Assembly: GCA_030431525.1 (NCBI GenBank)
Contig: JAUIJC010000008.1
Span: forward strand, 1 to 64,000
Length of the DNA stretch: 64,000 nucleotides
Reading direction: 5' to 3'
Origin: Bacteroidia bacterium
GTDB taxonomy: Bacteria; Bacteroidota; Bacteroidia; Cytophagales; JAAEPT01
Shown here: positions 32,012-40,510 of the stretch, piece by piece
Numbering within the stretch: the first letter of the stretch is position 1
How the letters are laid out: the number at the start of each line of letters is the position of its first letter
Notes under the pieces: model-generated
Database searches by the model: none
What the model was told of the DNA's origin: nothing
Seen by the model: the letters and a program-made list of their open reading frames with translations, nothing else
Translations under genes and position numbers: made by a program

Positions 32012-34180
32012 ATGGCATCCCTAAGACAGAAAGCTCTTGAGGCTTTGACGGAGCGTAAGCCTGTAAAGGTGGAGTTCCCTTCAAACAAGGTTTCCGACTA
32101 TTTTGGTGACAACTGTTATAACGACAAGGCAATGCGCGGCACCTTGTCCCCAACAGTTTACAAAAAGGTTTCCCAAGCCATCAAGACAGGTTCCAAGATT
32201 AACGAGGAAACAGCAGAAGCTGTTGCACAAGGTTTGATCTCTTGGGCTACTGCAAAAGGTGTAACACACTTCACCCACTGGTTCCAGCCATTGACTGGTG
32301 CCACTGCCGAGAAGCACGATTCTTTCTTCGACGCCCTTAGCGGTATCGAAAAATTCAAAGGAAGCTTGTTGGTTCAGCAAGAGCCAGACGCATCCTCTTT
32401 CCCTAACGGTGGTATCCGTTCCACTTTTGAAGCACGTGGTTATACTGGTTGGGATCCATCTTCCCCAATCTTTATTGTAGGTACTACACTTTGTATCCCT
32501 ACCATCTTTGTTTCTTACACAGGTGAGACCCTTGACTACAAAGGCGCACTTTTGAAAGCTGTTGAGGCTGTAGATAAAGCTACTGTTGACGTTTGTCAGT
32601 ATTTCGACGAGAACGTGAACAGCATCAGCGTTTCTTTGGGTTGTGAGCAGGAGTACTTCGCAATTGACCAAGACTTCTATCACGCTCGTCCTGACCTCGT
32701 AATGAGCGGCCGTACGCTTTTCGGTGCTGCTCCAGCTCGTGGTCAGCAGTTGGATGACCACTACTTTGGTTCTATCCAGCCACGTATCCTCGAGTTCATG
32801 AAAGAATTCGAGATTGAGGCGCTTAAGCTTGGTATTCCTGTAACTACTCGTCACAACGAGGTAGCTCCAGGTCAGTTTGAGGTAGCTCCATTGTTCGAAG
32901 AGGTAAACGTTGCTTCTGACCACAACTTGCAGATGATGGACATCATCGAGCGCGTTGGTGCTAAGCACAACTTGAAGATCCTCTTCCACGAAAAGCCATT
33001 CGCTGGTTTGAACGGTTCTGGTAAGCACAACAATTGGTCGTTGATCACCAACACTGGTCGTAACTTGCTTGACCCAAAATTGGGTAACCAGAAAGATGCT
33101 CTTTACTTCTTGACATTCTTCGTGAACACGTTGCGTGCAGTTGCTGAGAACGGTGACTTGCTTCGTGCTTCTATCGCTTCTGCTGGTAACGACCACCGTT
33201 TGGGTGCAAACGAAGCTCCTCCAGCAATCGTTTCTTGCTTCATCGGTTCTCAGTTGACTGAGTTGCTTAACGAGTTGGAGAACACTGGCGACTTGAAAAT
33301 CGAATCTGTTGCTGACGAGTTCATGAAGCTTGGTATCGACAAGATTCCAAACTTGACACTTGACACTACTGACCGTAACCGTACTTCTCCTTTCGCCTTC
33401 ACTGGTAACAAGTTTGAGTACCGCGCTGTAGGTTCTGGTGCTAACTGTGGTTCCCCAATGATGACTTTGAACCTCATCGTTGCTGAGCAGTTGAAGCAGT
33501 TTAAGGCTGAGGTTGATGGTTTGATCTCTGGCGGTACTGCCAAGGAGTCTGCTATCCTTAGCGTATTGAAGCGTTACGTATCTGAGTCTAAGAAAGTATG
33601 TTTCGAAGGTGACGGCTACTCTGACGAGTGGGTTGTTGAGGCTGAGAAGCGTGGCTTGAGCAACGTGAAGGATACTCCACGTGCACTTGACTTCTTCGTA
33701 ACTGACAAGGCTAAGAAACTCTTCGCTGACCACGGTGTATTCAACGAGCGTGAGCTTGAAGCCCGTCACGAGGTTTGGTTGGAGAACTACTCCATGAAAA
33801 TCGGTATCGAGGCTGGTATGATCGCTGACCTTGCGTTGAACCAAATTCTTCCTGCAGTATTCAAATACCAAGGTGGCTTGGTTCAAGAGGCTAAAGGTTT
33901 GAAAGAGCTTGGTATCGACAACTCTGCTGTAGTTTCTACTATCGAGGAAATCGCTGCTTTGGCTGCTACTGTTAAGACTCAGGTTACTGCTTTGGTTGCT
34001 GAGAAAGCTCGCATCGACAATGAAATCGAGTCTTCTCGTGAGGCTGCTATCGCTCTTTGTGACGACGTTAAAGGCAAGTACTTCGATGTTATCCGTGAGG
34101 CTGTTGACAGCTTGGAGCTTATCGTTGACGACGCTGTTTGGCCATTGCCTAAGTATCGTGAAATGTTGTTCATCCGTTAA
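32012..34180 (+). CDS. glnN: Glutamine synthetase type III (GlnN)
   Basis: 722 residues, the usual length of type III enzymes. Landmarks are the GSIII-specific N-terminus (SPTVYKKVSQAIKTG), ITHWFQPLTG-like FTHWFQPLTGATAEKHDS, the glutamate-rich metal sites in LGCEQEYFAIDQDF and TRHNEVAPGQFEVAPLFEE, and the late FEYRAVGSGANCGSPM. It forms glutamine from glutamate, ammonia and ATP and is the main ammonia assimilation enzyme in many Bacteroidota. Codon use is strongly biased to CGT, GGT, GCT, AAC and AAG, unlike the neighbouring genes but like leuC and leuD, indicating very high expression. A strong terminator follows 21 bases after the stop. Confidence 0.97.
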   Translation: MASLRQKALEALTERKPVKVEFPSNKVSDYFGDNCYNDKAMRGTLSPTVYKKVSQAIKTGSKINEETAEAVAQGLISWATAKGVTHFTHWFQPLTGATAEKHDSFFDALSGIEKFKGSLLVQQEPDASSFPNGGIRSTFEARGYTGWDPSSPIFIVGTTLCIPTIFVSYTGETLDYKGALLKAVEAVDKATVDVCQYFDENVNSISVSLGCEQEYFAIDQDFYHARPDLVMSGRTLFGAAPARGQQLDDHYFGSIQPRILEFMKEFEIEALKLGIPVTTRHNEVAPGQFEVAPLFEEVNVASDHNLQMMDIIERVGAKHNLKILFHEKPFAGLNGSGKHNNWSLITNTGRNLLDPKLGNQKDALYFLTFFVNTLRAVAENGDLLRASIASAGNDHRLGANEAPPAIVSCFIGSQLTELLNELENTGDLKIESVADEFMKLGIDKIPNLTLDTTDRNRTSPFAFTGNKFEYRAVGSGANCGSPMMTLNLIVAEQLKQFKAEVDGLISGGTAKESAILSVLKRYVSESKKVCFEGDGYSDEWVVEAEKRGLSNVKDTPRALDFFVTDKAKKLFADHGVFNERELEARHEVWLENYSMKIGIEAGMIADLALNQILPAVFKYQGGLVQEAKGLKELGIDNSAVVSTIEEIAALAATVKTQVTALVAEKARIDNEIESSREAAIALCDDVKGKYFDVIREAVDSLELIVDDAVWPLPKYREMLFIR

Positions 34181-34201
34181 TCAACGGAAATTCATTATAG
34201 G

Positions 34202-34231
34202 AAAAGCCGACCCGTTTGGGTCGGCTTTTTT
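34202..34231 (+). terminator. Terminator of glnN
   Basis: AAAAGCCGACCC and GGGTCGGCTTTT flank the loop GTTT and end in a T-run: a textbook intrinsic terminator. Confidence 0.95.
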
Positions 34232-34333
34232 CGTTTTTGGGCAAACCAAAATGGTTGTTTTTGGTAGAATAGTATTGAGAGTAATCGGGCAAAACACAAA
34301 TACCATATATTGCGCTTGTTAATCTAAACCGTC

Positions 34334-34789
34334 ATGAAAATAGAGGCAAATACTCCAGATGAATACGTTGAGGCCTTGCCAGAGGAACGTAAAGAGGTGA
34401 TTCAGCAACTAAGAGATTTAATCAAAGAGCATTTGCCAGAAGGCTTTGAGGAAACCATGAACTATGGAATGATTGGCTATGTCGTGCCTCATTCAATCTA
34501 TCCGAACGGTTATCATTGTGATCCTTCCTTGCCACTACCTTTCTTGAATATTGCCTCCCAAAAGAATTTTGTTGGCTTTTACCACATGGGTTTGTACGCT
34601 AACGAAGAGTTATTGGAATGGTTTAAAGCTGAGTACCCAAAGCATTGCACCACCAAATTGGACATGGGAAAAAGCTGTATCCGCTTCAAGAACATCAAGA
34701 AAATCCCTTTTGCCCTAATTGTCGAATTGGTTGAAAAAATGACCGTTGAGGATTGGGTGGAATTCTATGAGGGAAAAGTGAAGCGGTAG
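34334..34789 (+). CDS. DUF1801 family protein
   Basis: 151 residues, soluble. It matches DUF1801 (YdhG/iron-chaperone-like fold): TPDEYVEALPEERKEVIQQL, then EGFEETMNYGMIGYVVP, and a C-terminal KSCIRFKNIKKIPF. The family includes proteins proposed to deliver iron or to act on small molecules, but evidence is limited. It is a single gene between the glnN terminator and a convergent gene. Confidence 0.85.
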   Translation: MKIEANTPDEYVEALPEERKEVIQQLRDLIKEHLPEGFEETMNYGMIGYVVPHSIYPNGYHCDPSLPLPFLNIASQKNFVGFYHMGLYANEELLEWFKAEYPKHCTTKLDMGKSCIRFKNIKKIPFALIVELVEKMTVEDWVEFYEGKVKR

Positions 34790-34801
34790 GGGAATCGATT
34801 T

Positions 34802-35503
34802 CTATTCCTCATCAATCAACTCGAAATACATCATATAGGTCACTCCTTTGTTGATGTATTCTGGGTCATAGGTTAGTGGGTCGCCTTCAGGGTGAGGGCG
34901 TCCCGTATTGTGCAGGTGAAAAGCGTTTTTATAATCGCCAGAGCGAAGCTTGTCACCGTATCGGATGTTAATCCATTTAGTGCCCCAAAAAACAGTGCTG
35001 TCGCCTTCTGAAATTGCTGTAACAGGAACACCTAATTCCAAGGTGTGATAGCCCATCAATTGGAAAGGACCCCAAGAAGTAGCCAACAGCCGAAGCTCTT
35101 TATCCGCTTTTCCACTAAGTTGTTTTGTTTCCACTTTGCCATAACGTTGGGTTTTTCCCTCGCGAACCTCCTGAAGTTTCTCGAAAACATGTTTTTCGAA
35201 ACGCCCATGTGCCTCTCGTTTGCCAGAAGACTCCAACATGGTCAAGGCTTTGAGGTAATTTACGGGCAGGTCGAAAGCCTCAGCCTCCAAGGCTAATTCA
35301 TCCCCATAATTATATTCGGTACGCGACATCACCAAGGCACGGGACAAGGGAATGTCCTTGTACTGCACCTGCATGTACAACGTTCCTGATGCCAGAATGA
35401 CCAGCAAACAGGCAAAAAGCCATATGGAGTATTGTCGTTTGATTCGTCCTTTTGGGAAAAGACTCATGCGGAGTGTTGGCAAATATTTTTGGATGAGCAT
35501 CAT
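34802..35503 (-). CDS. Membrane-anchored lysozyme/transglycosylase-like protein
   Basis: 233 residues with one N-terminal membrane helix (YSIWLFACLLVILASGTLYM). The periplasmic part resembles the lysozyme-fold N-acetylmuramidase/SLT group: a helix with the catalytic-type glutamate in KALTMLESSGKREAHGRFE, a longer FEKHVFEKLQE segment, then the substrate-binding SWGPFQLMGYH. A final region TGRPHPEGDPLTYDPEYI is less conserved. The role would be cleavage of peptidoglycan glycan strands, as a lytic transglycosylase or muramidase. It ends 12 bases from the convergent DUF1801 gene with no obvious terminator. Confidence 0.78.
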   Translation of the reverse strand: MMLIQKYLPTLRMSLFPKGRIKRQYSIWLFACLLVILASGTLYMQVQYKDIPLSRALVMSRTEYNYGDELALEAEAFDLPVNYLKALTMLESSGKREAHGRFEKHVFEKLQEVREGKTQRYGKVETKQLSGKADKELRLLATSWGPFQLMGYHTLELGVPVTAISEGDSTVFWGTKWINIRYGDKLRSGDYKNAFHLHNTGRPHPEGDPLTYDPEYINKGVTYMMYFELIDEE

Positions 35504-35549
35504 GCCTTTTGAAGTGCATGGTGCTCATCGCACAACGCAGTTCTGGTGA

Positions 35550-36785
35550 TTATTTCTTCAGCAAGGCCTCCAATCGCTCAAGCAAAGTTGGGTGCGAGTG
35601 GTTTACAAACACGTAAGCTGGATGAGGAGTGAGGTTTGAAAGATTGTCGGTGGACAATTTTTTCAAGGCATCTCCCAAAGGTTCTCCATTATAGGTGTCT
35701 CTCGCGTAAGCGTCGGCCTCATACTCATTCTTACGAGAAAGAATGTTCATAAGGATTCCCGTCAGCGTAGAAACTGGGCTAAAAAGCATGCTGAAGGCAA
35801 CCAAGTTGAGGTGGATGCCCATTTGATTGGCTCCCAAGGCCTGTGAAAGTCCGTCGTTATTAATCATCAAAGACAACACGAATAACATCAAGCCGATTTG
35901 GAGAATACCAAGGGTCATGCTCCAGATGATGTGGCGATGTTTATAGTGGCCTACCTCATGAGCCAAAACAGCTACAAGCTCTTCGGTGGTGTGTTTGTCA
36001 ACCAAGGTGTCATAAAGGACCACCTTTTTGTTTTTGCCAATTCCCGAAAAGAATGCGTTGGCTTTGGTGGAACGCTTGGAACCATCCAAAATGAAAATAT
36101 TGGTCAATGGGAAGTCAACGCTTTTGCAATAATCCTCAATGGCTTGGCGCAATTCTCCGTCCTCCAATGGAGTGAGTTTGTTGAAAAGCGGAACAATCAG
36201 TGAGGTGTAGAACATGTTGAGCAACAACATGAACACGGAAATAACGCCCCAGAACCACAACCAAAAGTCTTGGCCAATAGTGTTAACCAACCACAACAGT
36301 AGGCTAATCAATCCTCCACCAAGCAGAGCCATCAAAACATAGCCTTTAAGCTTGTCCATGAAGAACACTTTCGGGCTCGTTTTATTGAAGCCATATTTTT
36401 CTTCGATGGTGAACGTGTGATAGTAGGAGAAGGGAAGGCTCAACAAATCAGAGCCGAGGAACACAATGCCGAAGAAGGCGAGTGCAAGCGGGGTGCCCTC
36501 CAAGCCAAATCCGCGCAACCATTCATCCAATCCGCCCAAGAATCCAGAAGCGAGAACAGCAACGGTCAGGATAAAGCTAAATCCGCTACTCAACAGCCCG
36601 AACTTGGAATTTTCCTCGTTGTAAGCCTGTGATTTTTTGTAATTTTCATCCTTGTATAATCCTTGGAGCAAAGCAGGAATCGGAGATTTGAATCTTTTTT
36701 TGTTCAAAAAACTGAGCCCTTGGTCCAAGAGAAATTCTCCTGAGAGAATCGCTAAAAGTATGATAAGTATAGTTTGAGCGTCCAT
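35550..36785 (-). CDS. M48-family CAAX/Ste24-like membrane metalloprotease
   Basis: 411 residues with about seven membrane helices. The zinc motif is LAHEVGHYKHRHIIWS (HExxH) with a third ligand in NEYEADAYAR, about 70 residues further on. N-terminal SGEFLLDQGLSFLNKKRFKS and the loop YHTFTIEEKYGFNKTSPKVF fit the Ste24/CAAX prenyl protease 1 branch of M48. In bacteria these proteases process membrane proteins or peptides; prenylated substrates are not expected. It lies 46 bases below the lysozyme-like gene on the same strand. Confidence 0.92.
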   Translation of the reverse strand: MDAQTILIILLAILSGEFLLDQGLSFLNKKRFKSPIPALLQGLYKDENYKKSQAYNEENSKFGLLSSGFSFILTVAVLASGFLGGLDEWLRGFGLEGTPLALAFFGIVFLGSDLLSLPFSYYHTFTIEEKYGFNKTSPKVFFMDKLKGYVLMALLGGGLISLLLWLVNTIGQDFWLWFWGVISVFMLLLNMFYTSLIVPLFNKLTPLEDGELRQAIEDYCKSVDFPLTNIFILDGSKRSTKANAFFSGIGKNKKVVLYDTLVDKHTTEELVAVLAHEVGHYKHRHIIWSMTLGILQIGLMLFVLSLMINNDGLSQALGANQMGIHLNLVAFSMLFSPVSTLTGILMNILSRKNEYEADAYARDTYNGEPLGDALKKLSTDNLSNLTPHPAYVFVNHSHPTLLERLEALLKK

Positions 36786-36806
36786 ATAGATGAATGAAAA
36801 TCAATT

Positions 36807-36863
36807 TGCGAAAGTAAAATAACAAGCCGACTGGGTCAGCTTATTGTTTTTCTTTTGCTTAGG
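36807..36863. repeat. Family A repeat, collapsed copy
   Basis: Contains only the outer parts of the 168-bp element: GCGAAAGTAAAATAAC on the left, CAAGCCGACTGGGTCAGC, then TTATTGTTTTTCTTTTGCTT on the right. The inner inverted section is absent, as after an internal deletion or recombination. Confidence 0.75.
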
Positions 36864-37022
36864 CTTGAACCAGATAAACATTGAATGAAAGGGTGTTGGT
36901 TCAATCCCCAAATGCAAAATCGACGATTAGTTACGAAAATTGAAGGAAAGTGGGCAATGAATGACAGGTTGTTCTGCCTTAAATAGATTATTCCTTCGGG
37001 TGGTTAACGCGATTCGTGGTGG

Positions 37023-37814
37023 TTAGAGTTTTTTGTTGGGCAAAAGGTAGTTTTTCACATAATCCTCAATGCCCTCCTTTAGTGTGTGCAGTGGTTTGTC
37101 GAAGCCAAAAGACTGAATTTTCGCCAAGTCATTGGAGGAATTGGAATCCCCTGAAATTTCGTTGACGGCAATTTCCTTTTGCTTGTTCATGGCTTCAAAA
37201 GTTGCCTCAGCTAATTCTTGTAAGCTGTGGCTTGTCGCCGAACCAAGGTTATAAACTCCCGATTGTTTGCGGTAACGCATCAAGAAAGCCATGATTTCCG
37301 TGAGGTCCTTTACATAAAGGAAATCACTTTGAACGCTTGGCACTTCGGAAATGTGGTCGCCGTGTTTGAAGAGCTGATAAACAAAGGAAGCCTTTTCAAA
37401 GCGGTGCTCCTCATTGGGTCCATAAAGGCTTTCCACATTGAGGCCAGCCCAGTAGAAAGGTTCGTAAGTATGGCCCTCTGCCCAAGCATTGCGCTTGTCC
37501 GTTTTTCCAGACTGCGAAGTATAAATGAGTGGGATTTGGTAGTCCACACCAGCTTTCCAAACTGTCTCGAAGAAGCTTTGGTCCTCATCCTCGTCGCAAT
37601 GGAACCAAAATTCCACCCAGCGGTGGTTTTTTTCCAGCCAAGCATTAAGGTCCTCTTTGGACACCCGCTCTTGGATGGTTTTTCCCGTTAGATTCTTCTC
37701 TTTTTCTTCATCACCAAATTCATCTACGGCGATGATATAATTGAAATTTTCGCTGTTTAGCCGTTGGATAAGGCAACTTCCAATAAATCCAGTGGCTCCA
37801 GAAACGATAATCAT
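37023..37814 (-). CDS. Shortened HldD-like NAD-dependent epimerase, catalytic Tyr-Lys missing
   Basis: 263 residues. The N-terminus (MIIVSGATGFIGSCLIQRLN, then AVDEFGDEEKEKNL) and C-terminus (SDFLYVKDLTEIMAFLM, GVYNLGSATSHSLQELAE, KPLHTLKEGIEDYVKNY) resemble ADP-L-glycero-D-manno-heptose 6-epimerase, whose members are about 310-330 residues. Between IPLIYTSQSGKTD and GLNVESLYGPNEEHRFEKA, where functional homologues carry the YxxxK active-site segment (NxYGxSK), about 45 residues are missing and no Tyr-x3-Lys remains. It may bind NAD and sugar without catalysis, or be decaying; I see no frameshift. A -7 box precedes it. True HldD activity is unlikely. Confidence 0.8.
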   Translation of the reverse strand: MIIVSGATGFIGSCLIQRLNSENFNYIIAVDEFGDEEKEKNLTGKTIQERVSKEDLNAWLEKNHRWVEFWFHCDEDEDQSFFETVWKAGVDYQIPLIYTSQSGKTDKRNAWAEGHTYEPFYWAGLNVESLYGPNEEHRFEKASFVYQLFKHGDHISEVPSVQSDFLYVKDLTEIMAFLMRYRKQSGVYNLGSATSHSLQELAEATFEAMNKQKEIAVNEISGDSNSSNDLAKIQSFGFDKPLHTLKEGIEDYVKNYLLPNKKL

Positions 37815-37862
37815 ACGGTCAATTATTTGGTCCTAAAATGGACGACAATTTTAATCCAGTCG

Positions 37863-37870
37863 CAAAGGTA
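37863..37870 (-). promoter_or_regulatory. -7 box of the HldD-like gene
   Basis: TACCTTTG on the minus strand matches TAnnTTTG, 49 bases before the ATG at 37814. It faces the queD promoter. Confidence 0.55.
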
Positions 37871-37929
37871 AGGGAATTTTATGGGAGGGACCCTAAATGA
37901 AAATCAGCTATTCGGCGTTCCTAAAATGT

Positions 37930-37937
37930 TATCTTTG
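37930..37937 (+). promoter_or_regulatory. -7 box of the QueD-type gene
   Basis: TATCTTTG matches TAnnTTTG, 54 bases before the ATG at 37992. It is divergent from the box at 37863-37870, 59 bases away. Confidence 0.6.
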
Positions 37938-37991
37938 CGACAAAATTGTGAAAGCGGATGATGGTGAGTCCCCTCGTTGGGATCTAAATAC

Positions 37992-38426
37992 ATGAGAATG
38001 AAGCAACCATTGGTTTACGTTTCCCGAAAGGAGCATTTCAATGCGGCGCACAAGCTGTATAACCCGAATTGGACCGAGGAGAAGAACAAAGAGGTGTTTG
38101 GTCCATGCGCCAATGTGAACTGGCATGGGCACAACTTTGAGTTGGTCGTGACTGTCAAAGGTATTCCTGACCCTGACACGGGTTTTGTGGTTGACTTGAA
38201 GCGTCTTAGCCAGTTGATCAAGGAGCGAGTGGTGAACAAGTTGGACCACAAAAACATCAATATGGATGTTGATTTCATGGAAGGAAAAATGGCCAGCTGT
38301 GAAATTCTCGTCGTTGAAATCTGGAAGATTTTGGAAGCAGGTCTGCCAGAAATTACTGAGGCGAAGATGCATTGCATTAAGCTGGTGGAAACACGCAACA
38401 ACTACGTTGAATACTACGGAGAGTAA
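37992..38426 (+). CDS. queD: 6-carboxytetrahydropterin synthase / PTPS family
   Basis: 144 residues from the ATG at 37992; a TTG at 37977 would add five residues. The zinc ligands are in EHFNAAHKLYNP and NWHGHNFELVVTV, and the catalytic region in GFVVDLKRLSQLIKERVV with KLDHKNIN follows. This is the PTPS/QueD fold, acting on dihydroneopterin triphosphate to make 6-carboxytetrahydropterin for queuosine or 6-pyruvoyltetrahydropterin for biopterin. The PTPS length is typical; the branch is uncertain because no queuosine gene is nearby. A terminator follows. Confidence 0.87.
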   Translation: MRMKQPLVYVSRKEHFNAAHKLYNPNWTEEKNKEVFGPCANVNWHGHNFELVVTVKGIPDPDTGFVVDLKRLSQLIKERVVNKLDHKNINMDVDFMEGKMASCEILVVEIWKILEAGLPEITEAKMHCIKLVETRNNYVEYYGE

Positions 38427-38438
38427 AAATGAAGGAGG

Positions 38439-38465
38439 AAGGCTGGAATTTCCAGCCTTTTCTTT
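38439..38465 (+). terminator. Terminator between queD and lpxB
   Basis: AAGGCTGGAA and TTTCCAGCCTT form a hairpin followed by TTCTTTT, 13 bases before the lpxB start. Confidence 0.8.
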
Positions 38466-38477
38466 TAACCCCTTTTT

Positions 38478-39602
38478 ATGAAATACTACATCATCGCAGG
38501 AGAGAAGTCGGGAGCGTTGCACGCTGGAAATCTCATGAAGGAATTATTGGCCAAGGACCCTTCGGCTGAGTTCCGTTATTGGGGTGGAGACAAGATGGAG
38601 GAGGTGGCTGGCCATGCACCAGTGCACCATTACAGTGAGTTGGCGATGATGGGAATCATTGAGGTCATTCGTAAGTATTCGACCATCAAGGGGTATTTGA
38701 AAGAGTGTGAAAATGACATTCTTTCATGGAAACCTGATGTGGTAATTCTTGTGGATTACGGTGGCTTCAACATGAAGGTGGCCAAGTTCTGCACCAAGCA
38801 TGATGTGAAGGTATTCTACTATATCACTCCTAAAGCTTGGGCGTGGAATACTGGTCGCGCGAATGGTATCCGTGATAATGTTGACCGTGCCTTTGTAATT
38901 CTTCCTTTTGAAAAGGACTTCTTTGCAAAGTTCAATTTCAAGGAGGTTGACTATGTTGGAAACCCTGTGCTTGATGCCGTTTCCAATCACGAGGCTAATG
39001 ACAATTTCAGGGAGGAGAATAAGCTTTCAGATGCTCCAATCATCGCCGTGTTGCCGGGGAGTAGGAAGCAGGAGGTGGAAGAGATGTTGGAGTATATGGT
39101 CCGGTTGATGGACCAAGAAAAGTATAAAGGCTACCAATTCATTGTGGCTGGGGTGGATAATCTGCCCAAGGAACTTTATGCCTCCATTGAGGGAAAGAAA
39201 AATGGGCACTTGATTTTTAATCAGACCTACGACCTCTTGGAGAATGCTGAAGCGGCGGTGGTAACTTCCGGTACGGCAACATTGGAAACTGCTTTGTTCA
39301 AAGTTCCTCAGGTGCTTTGTTACCGTACAAATCCCATCTCTGGCTATATTTTCAAGAAGTTTATGATGAAGATTGACTTCATCGGCTTGCCTAACCTTAT
39401 CGTGGACAGGGAAATCATTAGGGAGCTCTTCCAAGAGGATTATACCTTTGAAAACCTTCAGCAGGAGCTGGATAAGCTATTGTTTGATCGTAAGGAAAGA
39501 GACAAAGTGTTGGATGGCTATGAGGAGATGGCCGAAATCATGGGCAAGGCCGGTGCTTCCAAGAAGACTGCCGAGTTGATGGTTTCCTACCTAAAAGCTT
39601 AG
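38478..39602 (+). CDS. lpxB: Lipid-A-disaccharide synthase (LpxB)
   Basis: 374 residues. The N-terminus MKYYIIAGEKSGALHAGNL and the segments SELAMMGIIEVIRKY, VDYGGFNMKVAKF, YYITPKAWAWNTGR, VDYVGNPVLDAV and VLPGSRKQEVEEML are standard LpxB landmarks. It is a GT19 glycosyltransferase joining UDP-2,3-diacylglucosamine to 2,3-diacylglucosamine-1-phosphate to make the lipid A disaccharide at the inner membrane. It follows queD by 51 bases, with a terminator in the gap, so it may use readthrough or its own promoter. Confidence 0.95.
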   Translation: MKYYIIAGEKSGALHAGNLMKELLAKDPSAEFRYWGGDKMEEVAGHAPVHHYSELAMMGIIEVIRKYSTIKGYLKECENDILSWKPDVVILVDYGGFNMKVAKFCTKHDVKVFYYITPKAWAWNTGRANGIRDNVDRAFVILPFEKDFFAKFNFKEVDYVGNPVLDAVSNHEANDNFREENKLSDAPIIAVLPGSRKQEVEEMLEYMVRLMDQEKYKGYQFIVAGVDNLPKELYASIEGKKNGHLIFNQTYDLLENAEAAVVTSGTATLETALFKVPQVLCYRTNPISGYIFKKFMMKIDFIGLPNLIVDREIIRELFQEDYTFENLQQELDKLLFDRKERDKVLDGYEEMAEIMGKAGASKKTAELMVSYLKA

Positions 39603-39629
39603 ACAGAATACTCGAAATCCTTGTATCAA

Positions 39630-39708
39630 GTACAATGTATCGTGTATTGTGTACAATGATTTTCGCTATTTGGGGAAATCATTGTACACAATACACGATA
39701 CATTGTAC
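39630..39708. repeat. Family B palindromic repeat, copy 2 (31-bp perfect arms)
   Basis: The arms at 39630-39660 and 39678-39708 are perfect complements over 31 bases, beginning GTACAATGTATCGTG, with a 17-base loop. It is between convergent genes and is the best-preserved member of its family. Confidence 0.9.
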
Positions 39709-39728
39709 AAAGGAAGAGTGCCTGAATC

Positions 39729-40457
39729 TTAAAAGAGCTTTCCCTGCTCAAAGGCCAGTTCTTGGTAAGTAAAAGGGTTCAGAACTTCCTTCACATTACT
39801 GTTGTGGTCTTTGTTTGAAATCAAGCGTGAGATGGTGTGAGCACTCATCTTGTTGGCATCATACAATTCAAAAAGCCCTTTGATTGAGGCTTGATCCAAA
39901 TCCTTATTTAGCCACTTGTTCTCGTCTTTTTGTTCGAGGATAAGTGGCATTCTTTTTTTCGTGTTATGGATTTCAGCCATCAGGTGGTTTGCCTCGGTGG
40001 TAATGATGGAGAATGTTTGATAGCTGTTCTCACCATCCGTCCATTGGTCATAAATGCCGGCAAAGGAAAAGATTGAGTTGTCCTTGAGGGAGATGAAGTG
40101 GGGGTATTTCTTTCCATTCACGTCTTTCCACTCAAAAAATCCTGTGGCCGGAATCAGGCATCTCCGGCTAACAATTGATTCCCTAAAAGAGGGTTTTTCA
40201 AAAATGCTTTCGGATCGAGCGTTGAATGTTTTGCGCTGGATATCAATCGCAAAGGGGAGGTCTTGGCTCCAATGAGGGATGAGCCCCCATTGATACATCT
40301 GAAATTCGTTGGGCTTATCCTCGGTGATGATGGGTAGAAGGGGAAGGCTATGGCCTGCAATGTGAAAAAGGGGAAGCTCAGGAATTGCTTCAGTGGAAGC
40401 ATCAAAACGATTTTTAAGCTGAAGCTTGTCTGCGTTTAGCGAAAAATGATAGCACAT
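39729..40457 (-). CDS. SOS-response-associated peptidase, SRAP/YedK (HMCES) family
   Basis: 242 residues. It begins MCYHFSLNADKLQLKN, so after removal of Met the Cys is N-terminal as required for the thiazolidine link to abasic sites. Further conserved elements: FNARSESIFEKPSFRESI, LIPATGFFEWKDV with Trp/Glu, the glutamate in ITTEANHLMAEIHNTKKRMP with the active-site His. The family crosslinks to abasic sites in single-stranded DNA and protects them during replication. It is divergent from the gene at 40576-40938 across overlapping hairpins. Confidence 0.93.
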   Translation of the reverse strand: MCYHFSLNADKLQLKNRFDASTEAIPELPLFHIAGHSLPLLPIITEDKPNEFQMYQWGLIPHWSQDLPFAIDIQRKTFNARSESIFEKPSFRESIVSRRCLIPATGFFEWKDVNGKKYPHFISLKDNSIFSFAGIYDQWTDGENSYQTFSIITTEANHLMAEIHNTKKRMPLILEQKDENKWLNKDLDQASIKGLFELYDANKMSAHTISRLISNKDHNSNVKEVLNPFTYQELAFEQGKLF

Positions 40458-40510
40458 AGAGCCTATTTGCCTGTTGGGGCTTGTAGATGAAGGGTCAAAT
40501 ATCGTATTTT

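Noticed and set aside
32081-33886. 601-codon open frame antisense to glnN
   Set aside because: It exactly overlies glnN and is explained by the codon bias of the sense gene (few in-frame complements of stop codons). Its protein is Val/Leu/Thr-rich with no domain.
36841-36960. tRNA-like GTTCAATCC segment
   Set aside because: No acceptor or anticodon stem can be folded around it, and no other tRNA or rRNA was seen in the window.
37977-37991. TTG start for the QueD-type gene
   Set aside because: The ATG at 37992 is closer to the usual N-terminus and codon usage; the TTG would add only five residues.
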